From Heligmosomoides polygyrus polygyrus (lineage: Eukaryota > Nematoda > Chromadorea > Rhabditida > Heligmosomidae): DNA of 64,000 bases. The position numbers were made by a program, and so were the translations under genes. The number at the start of each line of letters is the position of its first letter. Position 1 is the first letter of the stretch. Shown piece by piece: positions 32,030 to 43,858 of this stretch. Location of the stretch: assembly GCA_947396885.1 (NCBI GenBank), contig OX377202.1, positions 7,936,001-8,000,000 on the forward strand, in the 5' to 3' direction. The notes under the pieces are model-generated. The model did not search any database, was not told the DNA's origin, and saw only the letters and a program-made list of their open reading frames with translations.

Positions 32030-32770
32030 AAAACTTTAGCAAAAATACTGAATGCAAGAAGCATGTAGCCATTACAGCACTATTGTATTACAAGTGCTCC
32101 GTCACGCCTATCGGCGTGGCTCGCACTTGCGCGCTTCGCGTGATGTTGCAGTATCACTAAGCTAAGGACAATCACATCAAGCTAGCTGCTCTACTTGTAC
32201 AGCTTTTTTCCCTACCTAGGCGTACAAAAGACTCACAGTAGTACAGTATATAGTACGATAGGGCGATCTATTGGTTCCTCACTACTGGTCCTCTCCTAGT
32301 GAAATGGTCCCCCATTACTGGTATTGGTCCTCTCAATGATCCCTCCTTAGCGAACGACGTCTTCGGCACGTCTACCCGAATCCCCAAACACGTTGAGCGA
32401 AGTCTTTTATACGTTCTTTGAGTCCCAGGCACGTCATGCGACGTATTCCGCATGTCTTCTGAATCCCCTGGCACGAAGAAGACGTATGGGTATTTTCCGC
32501 TATTTTCCCGCACCGTAATTTGATCAATATCGATTGATGGCGATCGATACTTCAAAAACGAACTTCAAATTCGTGTTCAGCGACCTCGATGGCCCAGGGC
32601 CGAAGTTCCCAGGCGGGGGAGGACGTCTGGGTACTTTCCGCTATTTTCGTGTCGTAATTTCCCACCCCATTTTGTCCCTTTTTTCCCCTCACTTTCCACA
32701 CCGATTTTTCCATCGCTAATTTCTGCGGCGGCGCCGATCGATAGGATGACTCATCGCTTAGCGCGTTATT
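32030..32770. other. No gene seen
   Basis: Between UBR3 exon 1 and the hAT-like relic. Contains one CGTGTTCAGCGACCTCGATG block shared with 5.5 kb and scattered ACGTC-rich sequence. If the 36.5-kb exon is real, this is intron. Confidence 0.6.
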
Positions 32771-32775
32771 ATAGA

Positions 32776-33530
32776 GTATGATACTTTCAAGACTCCAGAG
32801 GACGAGGAGAGGTCAAAAACATTTTTCGCCCAAACCTCGGCAACGGCGGTTACTTAGGACACTGATCACGAATCTGACATTCGTTTTCGAAAGTTCTGTC
32901 GATTATTATAGGTTACGGTAGGCACGGGTGACTAAGGCTGTCGGGGTCATAACCACCGATTTCGCTCAAACTTCTCCCAGGGGATTATTTGGGGCGCTTA
33001 TCACGACGACTCTGACAACCGGTTTTGGAATTTCTGCCGATGACGGTATTAGGTTACGGTTGGTATGGGTAAGGAACGCTTTAGAATGGCTTCCTGGAGG
33101 TACATTGAATATCAAGGGCCGAGTTGTCGTGTCCTTTTGTAGCATCTCCATATACCTTCAAATTGGTATATCTGCATGGAATCGATACTATTAATGCATC
33201 GAGGCGTTGCGAATAAGCTCATCCCTTTAAAGCATTCCTAGAAATCGGCAGCGTCCATGTCACTCATACCTACCTCAGCCTACCGTACTCCTGGTGTAAT
33301 ACCAAAATCGGATGTCATATTCAGCACCCCAGATAACTCCTGTAGCCGAATTTAGGGCGAAATCGGTGACTATGACGTCGGTAGCTTTAGTCACCCGTAC
33401 TTACTGTAACTTACCGTAATCGGTTGAAATTTCAAAAACCAATGCCAGATTCGTGGTCAGCACCCCAAATCCAACCCCTGGCCGGGGAGGTTTAGGCCAA
33501 AAATGTGCTACCTCTCTTGAGTCGTGAAGG
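32776..33530. mobile_element. Decayed hAT-like foldback
   Basis: Arm sequences of the family (GACGAGGAGAGGTC, TAGGTTACGGTAGGCACGGG and inverted ACCTCTCTTGAG) are clear, but both tips are damaged. It abuts the mariner-like foldback at 33,536. Confidence 0.7.
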
Positions 33531-33535
33531 TATTA

Positions 33536-34507
33536 GGTTGTCCTATAAGTCCCCGCCGTTTTTTCTTCTTCAACGATTCATTGCGGATTTCGCCGGCGGT
33601 CTCTTGCATAGCGCTATATAGTATTCGAAAGAGAATGATTTGCTCTATCAGAACATGTATTGCACTCCTTTTTCCGCGCAGTCGCTGCTCTCCGCTTAGG
33701 TTTGGAATTTTTGTTCTGTACTACAATTTTTTGTTCTGTACTACAAGAATACGTGTTGGCGCTCATTACTGCTCATTTGTTCTTTATTGATTTTCAGGTC
33801 ATCGAATTGAGACGTCCGACTTCTCCGTCAGAATTTTTACCGACAGCTCCTCCTCTGGGGTGAACTTTTTTGCTTGGGTATGTGTCGTTCGGAAGAGGAT
33901 GTCTTGCTCAATAAGAATTTGTACCGCGGTTATTGGCTCATGCTGATTTCTGTCGAATATCAACAACCGAACAAGGAGAAGGAGTTGTTGGTAAAGATGA
34001 TTTTTCTCTTTTTTGGAATTTTGTTGATATTCGACAGAAATCAGCATGAGCCAATAAACGCGACACAAATTGTTATTGAGCAAGACATCCTCTTCCAAAC
34101 GACAAATAACACCAAGCAAAAAAGTCCTACCACAGGGCAGGAGCTGTTGGTAAAATTTCGGACGGAAAAGTCGGGCGTCCCAATTTGACGACCTAAAATT
34201 CAATAAAGGATAAATGAGGAAATAGCGCCAACACGTATTCTTGTAGCACAGAACATTGTCTTCCAAATGCTATGAAAAACTGCGCAAAAATTCCAAACCT
34301 AAACGGAGAGAAGCGACTGCGCAGATGGCCACTTTTCACTTTACCGACCTAAAAATTGACAAAATTCATGATGGAAAAAGAAATGCAACACATGTTCTGA
34401 CAGAGCAAATCATTCTCTTTCGAAAGCTGTATATCGCTATGCAAGAGACCGCCGGCGAAATCCGCAATGAATCGTTGAAAAAAACGGCGGGAACTTATGG
34501 GACAACC
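33536..34507. mobile_element. Mariner-like foldback element, about 970 bp
   Basis: Ends GGTTGTCCTATAAGTCCCCG and its inverse near GGACAACC, flanked by TA. The arms pair for more than 400 nt (GAACATGT and TCATTCTCTTTCGAAAG occur inverted). Frames inside are open by chance and antisymmetric. Terminal sequence resembles mariner inverted repeats. Confidence 0.8.
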
Positions 34508-34984
34508 TAGTACAATTGGAGCACCATTTGTTTTTTGTCTTTGTTTGTCAGTGTTAGACATCGGCAATGGCTTCTTCTACGTATTCGAGCCTTTTCCCCT
34601 AGCTAGATTCATAGGACTATGATACTTATATACTGTAAAGCCTCTAAAGGACGACCAATGTGCTTAATTCTCCAAGTTCTCTCCCTGCCGGGTTAGCATC
34701 CTCACCAAGGGTGGGCCGCGTAACTCAGAGTTAACGCACTCTGCTTGCAAGGTGATTGAGTTTAGATTTCCGTGGAAGGAGTAGAATCCAATCATCGCTT
34801 CAATGAAGTTTTGCCACCGATTTGAATGTGACCACTCGAGCAAAGCGGACTTGCAGAAAAAGTTCTCGCAGTTTAGGAAATGATAAGTTTAATTTAGTTA
34901 AATAGAAAGATGTACTAAGAAACGGGGTAATCATCACAATAGTCTTCATGTTATCTCATCTTGCCTCGGCTTCGTTGATAGCTG

Positions 34985-35132
34985 CGATGTTCCTGCTTCT
35001 GTGCCAGCGAGGTTAATAGGTGGAAAAGTTTATTCAAGGCCTCTGAAGACGTCGAAGCGGTCGAAACGTCAGGCCTAGAACGAACTTTTTCATCTACCAA
35101 CCTCGCTAGCCCAGAAGCAGACAAATCACCAT
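34985..35132. mobile_element. Small element with GCTTCTGNGCYAGCGAGGTT ends
   Basis: GCTTCTGTGCCAGCGAGGTT and, inverted, AACCTCGCTAGCCCAGAAGC bound a 148-nt segment with AGTTTATTC near one end and GACGTCGAAGCGGTCGAAAC in the middle. The class is uncertain. Confidence 0.6.
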
Positions 35133-35757
35133 AATGTGCTAGTAATTTTCAGCAGATGCTTCTAAAGCAGAACTTCTCCGGCTTTAACTCGGAGTTCTTC
35201 AATCTGCAATCCATTAAACATTTCTCCTTGCATGTCATTAGAGAGTAATAAGAAACATTTTTATTATGTATTAATCTGTATACATATGGAAACCCAGCTA
35301 GATCCTATGAAGAGACTGGTCATGAGAAACGGATGAGTTTAAAATGCTCCCTTTACACATAAAGAAACAAACAGCTCGATCTGAAAACATAACCTTACAG
35401 AAGTTACAAGATGTCCGAACCCATCAATTTCGATTTCATAAAAAGGCACCTCTAACTGGTCTCACATATTTAAGCTTAAAGCGGCGATTGTTGAGGTAAT
35501 ACCCTATCATAAGTACGCTCGGACGCTGCAAAGCCTTCAACGTCAAGCAGGACTTGGACCTGCATCGCCTGCGGGCGGAGAAAGATGCTCATACTATTAC
35601 AGTACCAGGATTGCTTGATCAAACGCAGCACCTACGTGTCATTTCTGGTTGGCAAAGCGAGGCATTCGTGGGAGTGTCTCTCTATTAGAGGGGACGTTGA
35701 AGTAGAGGCTACATTCACACAAAAGTTTTACAGTATTCTGCTGCAAGACACTAAAGA

Positions 35758-36052
35758 TGGACGCGTGTAGCGCAGTCGGAGGAGGTACCGGTTGTCGCGT
35801 GCGCCCGATACCAGGTTCCTGCTTCGGATTTCCCGCCCAGGCCAACCAAGCCTTCCATCCTTTCGGTCCTTTGAATTGGTACCAGACTTGCCTGCGAAGG
35901 ATAAAGCGCTGACTTGTTCAACGGCTGGCTGACCACCGCAAGTCATTGCATTTCCAAATACACAATTCCAAAAAACTACACGACATCCCGTAGAAGTAGA
36001 ATGCGTGGCGCATCCCAAAAAGGATTGAGTAACGCCGTCCTTTATTCTTATC
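35758..36052 (+). mobile_element. tRNA-derived SINE, left member of an inverted pair
   Basis: Full-length copy (TAGCGCAGTCGGAGGAGGTA ... AACGCCGTCCTTTATTC). It stands tail to tail with the next SINE. Confidence 0.88.
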
Positions 36053-36059
36053 CCAACAC

Positions 36060-36345
36060 ACTAAGGATAAAGGATAAAGTGAGGCGTTATTCAATCCATA
36101 TTGAGATGATGCCCTCCTACTTCAGCAGGATGTCGTGAAGGGCATCTGGATGCGTATGTGGCCACCACAACGAACCTGCGTCGGCCAGCCAATGGACAAG
36201 CCAATGTTTCAACCTTCCCAGAAAGTCTGGCACCAGTTCATCGACCCCGGCGCTTAGTTGGCTTAGGAGGAAATTCTGAACTAAGAACCTGGAATTGGAT
36301 GTAGCGACAGCCGTCGCCTCTTCCCACTGTGCTACATGCGCCATT
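36060..36345 (-). mobile_element. tRNA-derived SINE, right member of an inverted pair
   Basis: Diverged minus-strand copy beginning (3' tail) with AAGGATAAAGGATAAAGTGA on plus. Transcripts across both copies could fold into a hairpin of about 280 bp. Confidence 0.8.
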
Positions 36346-36502
36346 CCGTAAGACATACCGCTTACTCATAACAAGGTTATGTATGGGGTAACAAGTGTAA
36401 GTTCCAGAAGGGTGGAAAGCGCAGAATGAGCAGCACGCAGAAGATAAATCAACATTAGAAAGACAAAAGGAATGATAAACATAAAGAAGAATGACAGCCC
36501 AC

Positions 36503-36585
36503 CTCTGTGAATTCATTCATCTGCAGTATGATATTGAACGGATGGTTGACATCTTCAATAGGGTCACGAGTATCCATGTCCTCGC
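36503..36585 (-). CDS. UBR3: Candidate upstream coding exon of the UBR3 gene
   Basis: An 83-nt open block bordered by a good acceptor (TATTTCAG) and a GT donor (GAG then GTGGGC). It encodes EDMDTRDPIEDVNHPF followed by a short hydrophobic/acidic stretch. It ends in phase 0 and would join the acceptor ATTCAG before base 31,944, also phase 0, giving a smooth acidic-to-basic N-terminus. The alternative is that translation starts at ATG 31,968 and this is noise or an exon of another transcript. A preceding exon supplying one base would be needed; I could not find it. Confidence 0.45.
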
Positions 36586-37357
36586 CTGAAATATGTTCGG
36601 AACGTTGCTAAGCTCACAGTTCGGGTGCTGTGTGTTCATCCTAAGCTATTAATCAAGATTACTGGCGGCTTTCTACCGGCTTACGTTTCAGCGAATTTGC
36701 CTTCCTCAGAGTCTGAAAAAGCCGCAGACTACACAGGCACCACTTCATCCGACAGAGAACATTTTTAAAGAAGAAAGAGACAAGTCCAGGCATGGTGTCT
36801 CTGATTTTCCTAAGAAAAGCACTTTGCAGGACAGTATTATGTATGGGCGACCAATAGCGCAACTGCCCGAAGAGTAAACCGAAATGCTGCTGTTAATAGA
36901 CTTGGTCCAAAGTAAGCAAGAGCAGGCCACAGTGTTATTACGCTATGTTAAGACATGTGCAAAGTCGAAACTGTGCCACCTAATACTCTTCATTAGTCTT
37001 CGACATTTCCCTTAAAAATCGGGGAAATACCCTTAGATAAAAGGGGCACATAAAAAGGAAGAAATCGAGGTGCAATCCTAGTTTGTGGGGCCACTCTTAA
37101 ATTACTCCATAAGAAGTGAATGTGTTCAGCAAAGCTGTTCAGAAATACATTGAACTTACTCATTCCTTACAGAAGAATTGCACTAATGAAATCAACATGA
37201 AGAACACAGGAAAAATGAGAGTATATAACCTTTGTGGGCTAGGTCGGGACATTTGCAAAGGACTAGGACATAAAGTACACTTCTGCATGCGTCCAAAACG
37301 CTGATTGATAGCGTCTTGGCCTTTTTATTCCATTTTATTGATTTTATCAGTTTTGTG

Positions 37358-37655
37358 GGCGGTGTAGCGCAGTCGTAGGAGGCGCGATTGTCGCGTGCAC
37401 CCGATACCAGGTTCCTGGTTCGGATTTCCCGAACAGGCCAACCAAGCCTTCCATCCCTCCGGGGTCGGTGAGGTAGTACCAGACTTATCCGGGGAGGATA
37501 AAGCACTGACCTGTTCATCGGCTGACCACCGCACGTCGTTCATTGTATGGCCAATTTCGCAATCAAATCACCTCCACGACATCCCGTAGAAGTACAATGC
37601 GTGGCGCATCCCAAAAGGGATTGACTAACGCCGTCCTTTATCCTTTATCCTTATC
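37358..37655 (+). mobile_element. tRNA-derived SINE
   Basis: Full-length copy with a clear tail of repeated TTTATCC / TTATCC units; head TAGCGCAGTCGTAGGAGGCG. Confidence 0.9.
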
Positions 37656-37930
37656 CTATCAGTTTTATGTGTAGAAAATGTTCCGTTCTTCGTGCGAATC
37701 TAGTAAGGGGTCCTACCTTACCAGAACTGCATCGAGAACGGTCCTTTTTAGATTCCCCTCTCTCGACTGAGAACTCGGAAACTGAGTCTAGTCTATCAGG
37801 GGAACCAGGTCGGCGTAGTTTAGTTTACGATGTCTGGAAGGTGTTTAATGGTAGCCTCAACCTGCTAAGATTGCACCGAGATCGACACGGGTACAATCCT
37901 AGTTTGGACTGGCTAGTAAGTAGGTGCTTT

Positions 37931-38261
37931 GGGCACTACTGTACTTTCACAACTCCAAGGGTCGAGGAGAGGTCGAAAAAAACTCGCCCAAACTTCGGCT
38001 AGGAGGATTATTTGTGGTGCTGATCACGAATATGACATCCTTTTTTCGTCTTACGCTAGAATACGGTAGGTGTCGGTGACCATGACCTTGGCAGTTTCAG
38101 TCACCCGCACCTACCGTAACCTACCGTACTCCAGCGTAAAACGAAAAACGGATCTCAGATTCGTGACCAGCACCCCAAACAACCCTCCTACCCGAAGTTT
38201 GGGCGAAAAAATTTTTTCGACCTCTCCTCGATCCTTGGAGTTGTGAAAGTACAATAGTGCC
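37931..38261. mobile_element. Short hAT-like foldback, 8-bp duplication GGTGCTTT
   Basis: Same termini as the 45.3-kb element (GGCACTACTGTACTTTCACA ... GTGAAAGTACAATAGTGCC) with one unit per arm. GGTGCTTT directly repeats at 37,923-37,930 and 38,262-38,269. Confidence 0.88.
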
Positions 38262-38269
38262 GGTGCTTT

Positions 38270-38925
38270 GTTCCACCACCCCCTCCAATGCATCTCCTTG
38301 AAAACCCTTTAGCTTGCAAACGTTGTGAAGCTTTCCGGCAACATCAAGGGAGAGCGAGGAATGAGAAAGAAGAAGGACAAGTGCTGACGTAGTAAGGAAA
38401 ACCACAAGCACACACCGCCACTGCAGTGAACTTCGAATCACCTACTACAGTAAAACTGGAAGGGAGGATCCCCTCACTATAGAAACGCACTGTACTAAGC
38501 GGACTGGTGCTCTACACTGGTAAGGTATCTTAAACGTTAGGTCCGCCAGATCTCGGAGTTCCTTTCCTTGCCTAGTTCTGGAGTTGGGAATGGATCTCGA
38601 CATGAGTTTCAGATCCATCCAGCTGATCAGTGGGTGGGGGGGGGGATCACACCGCTACAAAAGCGAGTCGAAATGGTAGCGCAATTTCAATTCTATGTCA
38701 TTGTGGAGCAGACAGGACGAACTGTCTAGTATGTTACCTTCATCAAGTTGACCATTTGAATCTATTGTAGTCTTGATGAGGGAGAGATCGACTTCCCGCA
38801 CTATCGCCTAGCCTAGATATATCCAAAGGGTTCAGTTTCCGATTTCTGATACGAGCGCTCTTGAGGAAATTCAATCGAAGCGGTGGTTTATCCAAGTACG
38901 GTCGCGGTCGTTGCCATCTTCGTCA
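38270..38925. other. No gene seen
   Basis: Low-repeat sequence with a G run at 38,637-38,647 and no exon-like frame bounded by good splice sites. Confidence 0.55.
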
Positions 38926-38928
38926 TCA

Positions 38929-39103
38929 GGGGCCAGATTTATCAACAACCGACAACAATCTAACGGTGAAAATACTGAAGAAATACCGAAACGCCTGATA
39001 GCGTGACCACTTAGCCATATCACTTGTCAATGAGCCGCATTATCAGGGATTTCGGCAGTGTTTTCACCGCTAGATTGCTGTAAGCCGTTGATGAATCTGG
39101 ATC
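38929..39103. mobile_element. GGGGCCGGATTCATCAA palindromic element, diverged
   Basis: GGGGCCAGATTTATCAACAA ... CGTTGATGAATCTGGATC with the shared AACGGTGAAAATAC arm. Confidence 0.8.
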
Positions 39104-39617
39104 AGAAAAGAATTTCTTGAACTTAACGAGAGATTTAGGCTCTTTCGTGGGAGCTTCACCTTGTGCCGCATGTATTTCACGATACCATCAACTTCTCGAA
39201 GTCCATCGTACGACTGAGCTTCTAGCCTACTGCGGGAAACTCTTCGACATGAGGAAGCTCCTCATTCTAAATCTATAGCAAATCAATGACGGGTGTTTCA
39301 TTTGCTTCAGCTTCATGATCGCCTTATCAAGTTCCGGAACCGATTTGTTTTCTTACATATGACCACATCAAGGTGCGTAAAATTGAATGAGAGTGACTAC
39401 AGAATCCGTAGGATGTAATGAGCTCATCGAAGTTACTGTCTGTGTACTCCAACACATCATCACTAGCACAAACGCCTAATACCAGAGCCGCAAGAGGCAG
39501 ACAGACCTCATCCTTGACCTTGATCCTCAAACTTGGGCAACTAAACCATTTATTTGACATTTTTATTTTGCCCCCTACTAGGACAGACCCAGCATTTTCG
39601 ATTTTGTCATAGCTATT

Positions 39618-39912
39618 GGGTGCGTGTAGCGCAGTCGTAGGAGGTGCCGGCTGCCGCGCGCATCCGAGACCAGGTTCCTGGTTCGGATCTCCAGCCCATG
39701 CCAACGGAACCTTTTATCTCTCCGGGGTCGGTGAGGTGGTACCAGACTTATCCAGGAAGGATAAAGTGCTGTTTTCTTAATAGGCTTGCTATTGCGAGTC
39801 ATTGTATGGCTTAATACGCATTCAAAACTCCTCCACGACATCGCATAGAAGTCAAATGCGTGGCGCATCCCAAAAGGGATTGAGTAACGCCGCCCTTTAT
39901 CCTATATCCTAG
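39618..39912 (+). mobile_element. tRNA-derived SINE
   Basis: Full-length copy: head TAGCGCAGTCGTAGGAGGTG, B box GGTTCGGATCTCC, end GCCCTTTATCCTATATCC. Confidence 0.9.
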
Positions 39913-40018
39913 TTGCTGCAGACTGAAGAGGGTCAGCCCAGGACTAGGATTTTGATCCCTTCAAGAGCACGCCGATGGGACTCTTGTATTGTGCGCACAT
40001 ATAGAGAGGATCCGTCCT

Positions 40019-40177
40019 GGGGCCGGATTCATCAACAACTTACAATAATTTAACAGAGAAATTACAGCCGAAATCCCTGATAGCGCTGCGAATTGCTTCA
40101 CCATAAGCCGCACTGTCAGGGATTTCGGCTGTAATTTCTCCGTTAAATTGCTGTAAGTCGTTGATGAATCCGGCCTC
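40019..40177. mobile_element. GGGGCCGGATTCATCAA palindromic element
   Basis: GGGGCCGGATTCATCAACAA ... GTCGTTGATGAATCCGGCC; arms include AGAAATTACAGCCGAAATCC. Confidence 0.88.
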
Positions 40178-40351
40178 CTGATCGGAGGATATGATACATT
40201 GTTTTTACGTATCCATTCCCAACAATGAGGTTCTACGAGAGCTTCAGCTGCTCTCTCATAATTGGAGGCTTTTCGTTATATCCAGTAGACATGACTGCGT
40301 GGCAAGGGATCACCTAGACAATTGACACTTTAGGGCTGCCCCCTCCGACCA

Positions 40352-40622
40352 GGGGCCGGATTCATCAACGACTTACAGCAATTTAACGGTGAAAATACAG
40401 CTGAAATCCCTGATAGCGCGGCTTATCAAGCGATATGGTGAAATGTTACGCCATATCTTGATAAGCCGTGCTACTAGGGATCTCGGCAGTATTTTCACCG
40501 TTAGATTGCTGTAAGTCGTTGATAAATCTGGCCCCATTCGCTTTTGATAAGCCGCACCATCAGGAGTTTCGGCTGTATTTCCTCCGTTAACCTGCTGTAA
40601 GTTGTCAAGGAATTCGGCCCCA
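40352..40622. mobile_element. GGGGCCGGATTCATCAA element plus extra half copy
   Basis: A complete palindrome (40,352-40,535) is followed at once by another right half ending AATTCGGCCCC at 40,622, as if two copies had recombined or replicated unevenly. Confidence 0.8.
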
Positions 40623-41560
40623 GGGTAGCTCCTACGGAATTCTGGTGCAAGTTTCTAATTTTGTAGGGCCAGAAGACGTTTATCCTCACTATTCCTTTCA
40701 CTGAGTTTCCTAAAGAGCCGATTATAGCACCCATGATATGAAGGGATCATGATAACCTCAAAGGAAGTTTTTGGTGCATAATGGAGAGGAGCTCCAATAG
40801 CGTTTGTCCGGCCGAACTAGGACTGTACCGACCACTTCGTAAAGCAACTAGCAACTATGGAATACAAGTATGGCCAAGCTCACCTGAGCGACTCAGTCCA
40901 ATCCCATCGAAATCCGACTGACGGCTAGGGTGCGGATCGCCGGGCAAAGGAGGCATCACCTCCGCTGTTGGGTACCTGCAACGACCAGTTTTCAACCGAC
41001 ACTCACATTCACTGGCACAATTTAAGCAACAAGAGCAGGAAAACGGATCGACTTGGGCCGAAATCAATGGGAATGACGACAAAATTCGAGCAGCTTCTCG
41101 AGTGGTTGATGGGCTCACGTGCCGCGCTCCACCGTCACACTGATGAGGCAGCTGATTGGAGCACTAAAAACTCGTCCAGAGGGCAAAGCTTCCAGAGGGA
41201 CGGGGAAATTCATTCCAGAAGAGCGGTCGGTTATTCGCGAACACCTCTATGGTGGTGGTAAGAGGTATCTCGTTATCCGCTCTCCCCAAAGGCTTCCTTT
41301 CACGTAAATTGGAGGCTAAACTATATGGTCGCAATACCCGCCTCCAAAGCCAAAGAGAGGATCAGTGCCGACGTTCTATAGAAAGCTTAGGGTCAAGTAT
41401 ACACTCCTCCCTACTTATAATGGCCGACTGCGTTACTTCACGTGCGAATTACCGCACAAGATTATAAACGGCGGATATCACGACCGGCTCACCGTAACCT
41501 TAGGCGTCGGGTGAGACGTCCTTTGTGCAGTCGCAGAACCAGGCTAGGAAAGGGACTTCA

Positions 41561-42429
41561 GGGGCCGGATTCATCAACGACTAAAGGCCTGTTCATACTT
41601 CGCGACAAGAGCGACTCGTCGCCCGTGCAAAACATGCATATCGATTAAAACCGAGCGCGCGCCGCCGAAAAGTGTTCATACTCGAGCGCCGGCGCCGTCG
41701 CTCCATCGCTCTTGTCGCTCTTGTCGCTCTTTCGCCTGTTCATACTTTGCGCCGGCGCCGGGAGCGACTGGAGCGACGGGGGCGACGAACGGAGTGTGGA
41801 ATACGTAATTACACCGCACTAGTGCTGGAAGGCGCACTAGTGCTGGAAGGAAACGATTCCTGTTCGGACGTTCTTCACACAAAGGTAAGGGGGCTTTTAT
41901 GTCTATCTTGAGTGCCAGACTGATGATGTAGGTAATATGATTGTTCGCTTCTGTCTGTTTCAGTTTCTAACAACTTTTTTGACTAAAAATATGTCCGTTT
42001 GCTTGTGTTTGTCTCAGTTTCCGGAAACTTTTTGCTAATATAACTGCTTGCTTGTGTCTGTTTCAGTTTCCAAAACTAATGCAATTGAAGTTGAAGTTAA
42101 ACGTGAAGACCTCTACTCACTTGATATTTTAGGCCACGAAGTAGATGTTATGGTGCAATTACGTACACTACACTACGCCCGACGCCCCAGTCGCTCTTGT
42201 CGCTCTTGTCGCCTGTTCATACTTCCGCGCGCTGCGCACGTCGCGCACGCCACGCGCGCTGCGCTCTTGTCGCTGGTGTCGCGAAGTATGAACAGACCCT
42301 AACCCGCGGGTGTAGAAGGTAGAGAAGACTGCGTCTCTGACTCTTACCTTATCTCTGCCTGATTCTTATCTTATCTCTACCCTTGTACCCCGCATACCCA
42401 CGGGTGTAATTGTTGATGAATCCGGCCCC
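41561..42429. mobile_element. GGGGCCGGATTCATCAA element interrupted by insertion
   Basis: Left end GGGGCCGGATTCATCAACGA at 41,561, right end TGATGAATCCGGCCCC ending at 42,429; the insertion 41,586-42,300 lies between. Confidence 0.7.
41586..42300. mobile_element. Foldback MITE, TTCATACTTCGCG family, long copy
   Basis: Begins GGCCTGTTCATACTTCGCG with the same GTGCAAAACATGCATATCG module as at 14.2 kb and ends GCGAAGTATGAACAGACCC. The middle (about 41,790-42,170) is unrelated sequence. It is inserted in a GGGGCC-type element whose ends are at 41,561 and 42,429. Confidence 0.7.
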
Positions 42430-43190
42430 AGGGTGTGCGTCATACAAGCTGTTCGTATGGAAACTGCCTTCCTCACTCGGGGAGTCCGCGGCTGGGTTCT
42501 GCGTTCTTCGAGTGGCGAAGCGCATACGGCTGAAACAATACCCAAAAGACGCTCAATATTGTGTAGACGTCGAAACATTTCAGATCTCAGGTAGTTAGTT
42601 GAGATGCAAGAGTGCCACAACGCAGGAGAATCGAGCCCCGGCATTCCTCGCATGAAGCAACACCGCTACCCACTGCACCACGACGCTCTTGGCGCGGAGC
42701 CATCGCGTGGTTACAAGAGATCGATCAATGTCAACGTGAACGCCGACGCGATCTCTAATCTAGGAGGGCGCAGACAGCAAAAGTCTCGGCACGACCCGCA
42801 GCACTGCGGTTACGGTGGGCCGGTCCTGATGTCTGCCGTTTATAATTGTCTGATTGTCGCGGCGCGCGCGGCGTACAGTTGCCGCTCGGCCACGCCTTCG
42901 CAGTTTGAAAATTGCGGATCATACCTGTTTTAAGCGGAGTCTTACTGCACAATGATGTACACCCTCTTTTTCCTCTTCTTTTTCACTCTGATCATAAAGC
43001 TAGGTGACCATATGGAATTATTGGGAATTTTTCATAAATTGTTAGAAGTAGAGCTTAGCATGACGAAGGCAATGGACATCGGCGACGGTCGCTGACGCGC
43101 ACGTAGCGAACAGTCGTACATAAAATCCCCCTTCGCTTTAGGGCGCCCTTTATAATTGCGCCGCCGTGCGGCGCGGCGTGATGGCATGCA
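42430..43190. other. No gene seen
   Basis: Short open frames on both strands without shared splice logic or codon bias; one GACGTCGAAAC motif as at 35.05 kb. Confidence 0.5.
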
Positions 43191-43193
43191 TAA

Positions 43194-43328
43194 GCCCAAA
43201 TTTACACTTGCGCCGCCGCGCGGTGCGGCACGATGGTTGGAGTAGATATCGACCGGGTGGCGCGAAAAATCGATATCTATGGCGGTCGTGGTGCCGCGCC
43301 GCGTGGCGGTGCAAGTGTAAACTAGGGC
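43194..43328. mobile_element. Palindromic MITE, CCCTAGTTTATACTTG family
   Basis: GCCCAAATTTACACTTGCGC ... CAAGTGTAAACTAGGGC; interior with GCGGCGCG runs and AAAATCGATATCTATGG. Confidence 0.82.
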
Positions 43329-43721
43329 TATGCCGCATGCACCCTCGGCAGCTGCGGCAGCGGCAGCCGTGATTAAGCATAGGGGCATTGATATCCGTCA
43401 AATCAATCAATCAATCATGCTTAATCACGGCTCCCGCTGCCGCCGCTGCCGAGGGTGCATGCGGCTATAGCTATCGATTTTTCACTCGGCCGCCCCAAAA
43501 CACCACATTTTACGAAGTCTTGGGCTATGGTATTCCGCCAAAAATGCCTGATAAAGGGAATTTCTCTGCTTCCTCTGCCTTTTAACGTTACATTAGGACG
43601 CACTTTTTACCTTTTGTTCGCCAAATAATTCGAGAAGCTGTGGTTCTGAAATCGACTGGTTGGAGTAAACAGAACAAAGTATGATGGTATGATGAACATG
43701 AGAAATCGATGTGTCGTTTAA

Positions 43722-43858
43722 GGCCGGGTTTACACTTGCGCCGCCACGGGGGGGGGGGGCGTGACAGTCGCCATAGATATCGATTTTTCGCGCTTCCCGG
43801 TCGATATCTATTCCGATTATGGTGCGGCTCCGCACAGCGGCGCAACTATAAACAAGGA
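43722..43858. mobile_element. Palindromic MITE, CCCTAGTTTATACTTG family, diverged
   Basis: GGCCGGGTTTACACTTGCGC ... GCGCAACTATAAACAAGG with a GATATCGATTTTTCGCG centre and an added G run. Confidence 0.75.

Noticed and set aside
33799..34266. 155-codon minus ORF and its mirror on plus
   Set aside because: Both are products of the mariner-like foldback; the two strands give similar false proteins.
34720..34800. Possible tRNA (GCGTAACTCAG, TTGCAAG anticodon region)
   Set aside because: Acceptor and T stems do not pair properly and the B box is degenerate; at best a decayed relic.
37740..37842. Plus-strand exon candidate (SPLSTENSETESSLSG ... YDVWK)
   Set aside because: Splice-like borders exist, but there is no neighbouring exon within 15 kb and no codon bias; kept only as a note.
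40855..41310. Cys-rich minus ORF and overlapping plus ORFs as a transposase or zinc-finger gene
   Set aside because: Spacing of Cys does not fit a known finger, and no frame is supported by motifs or bias.
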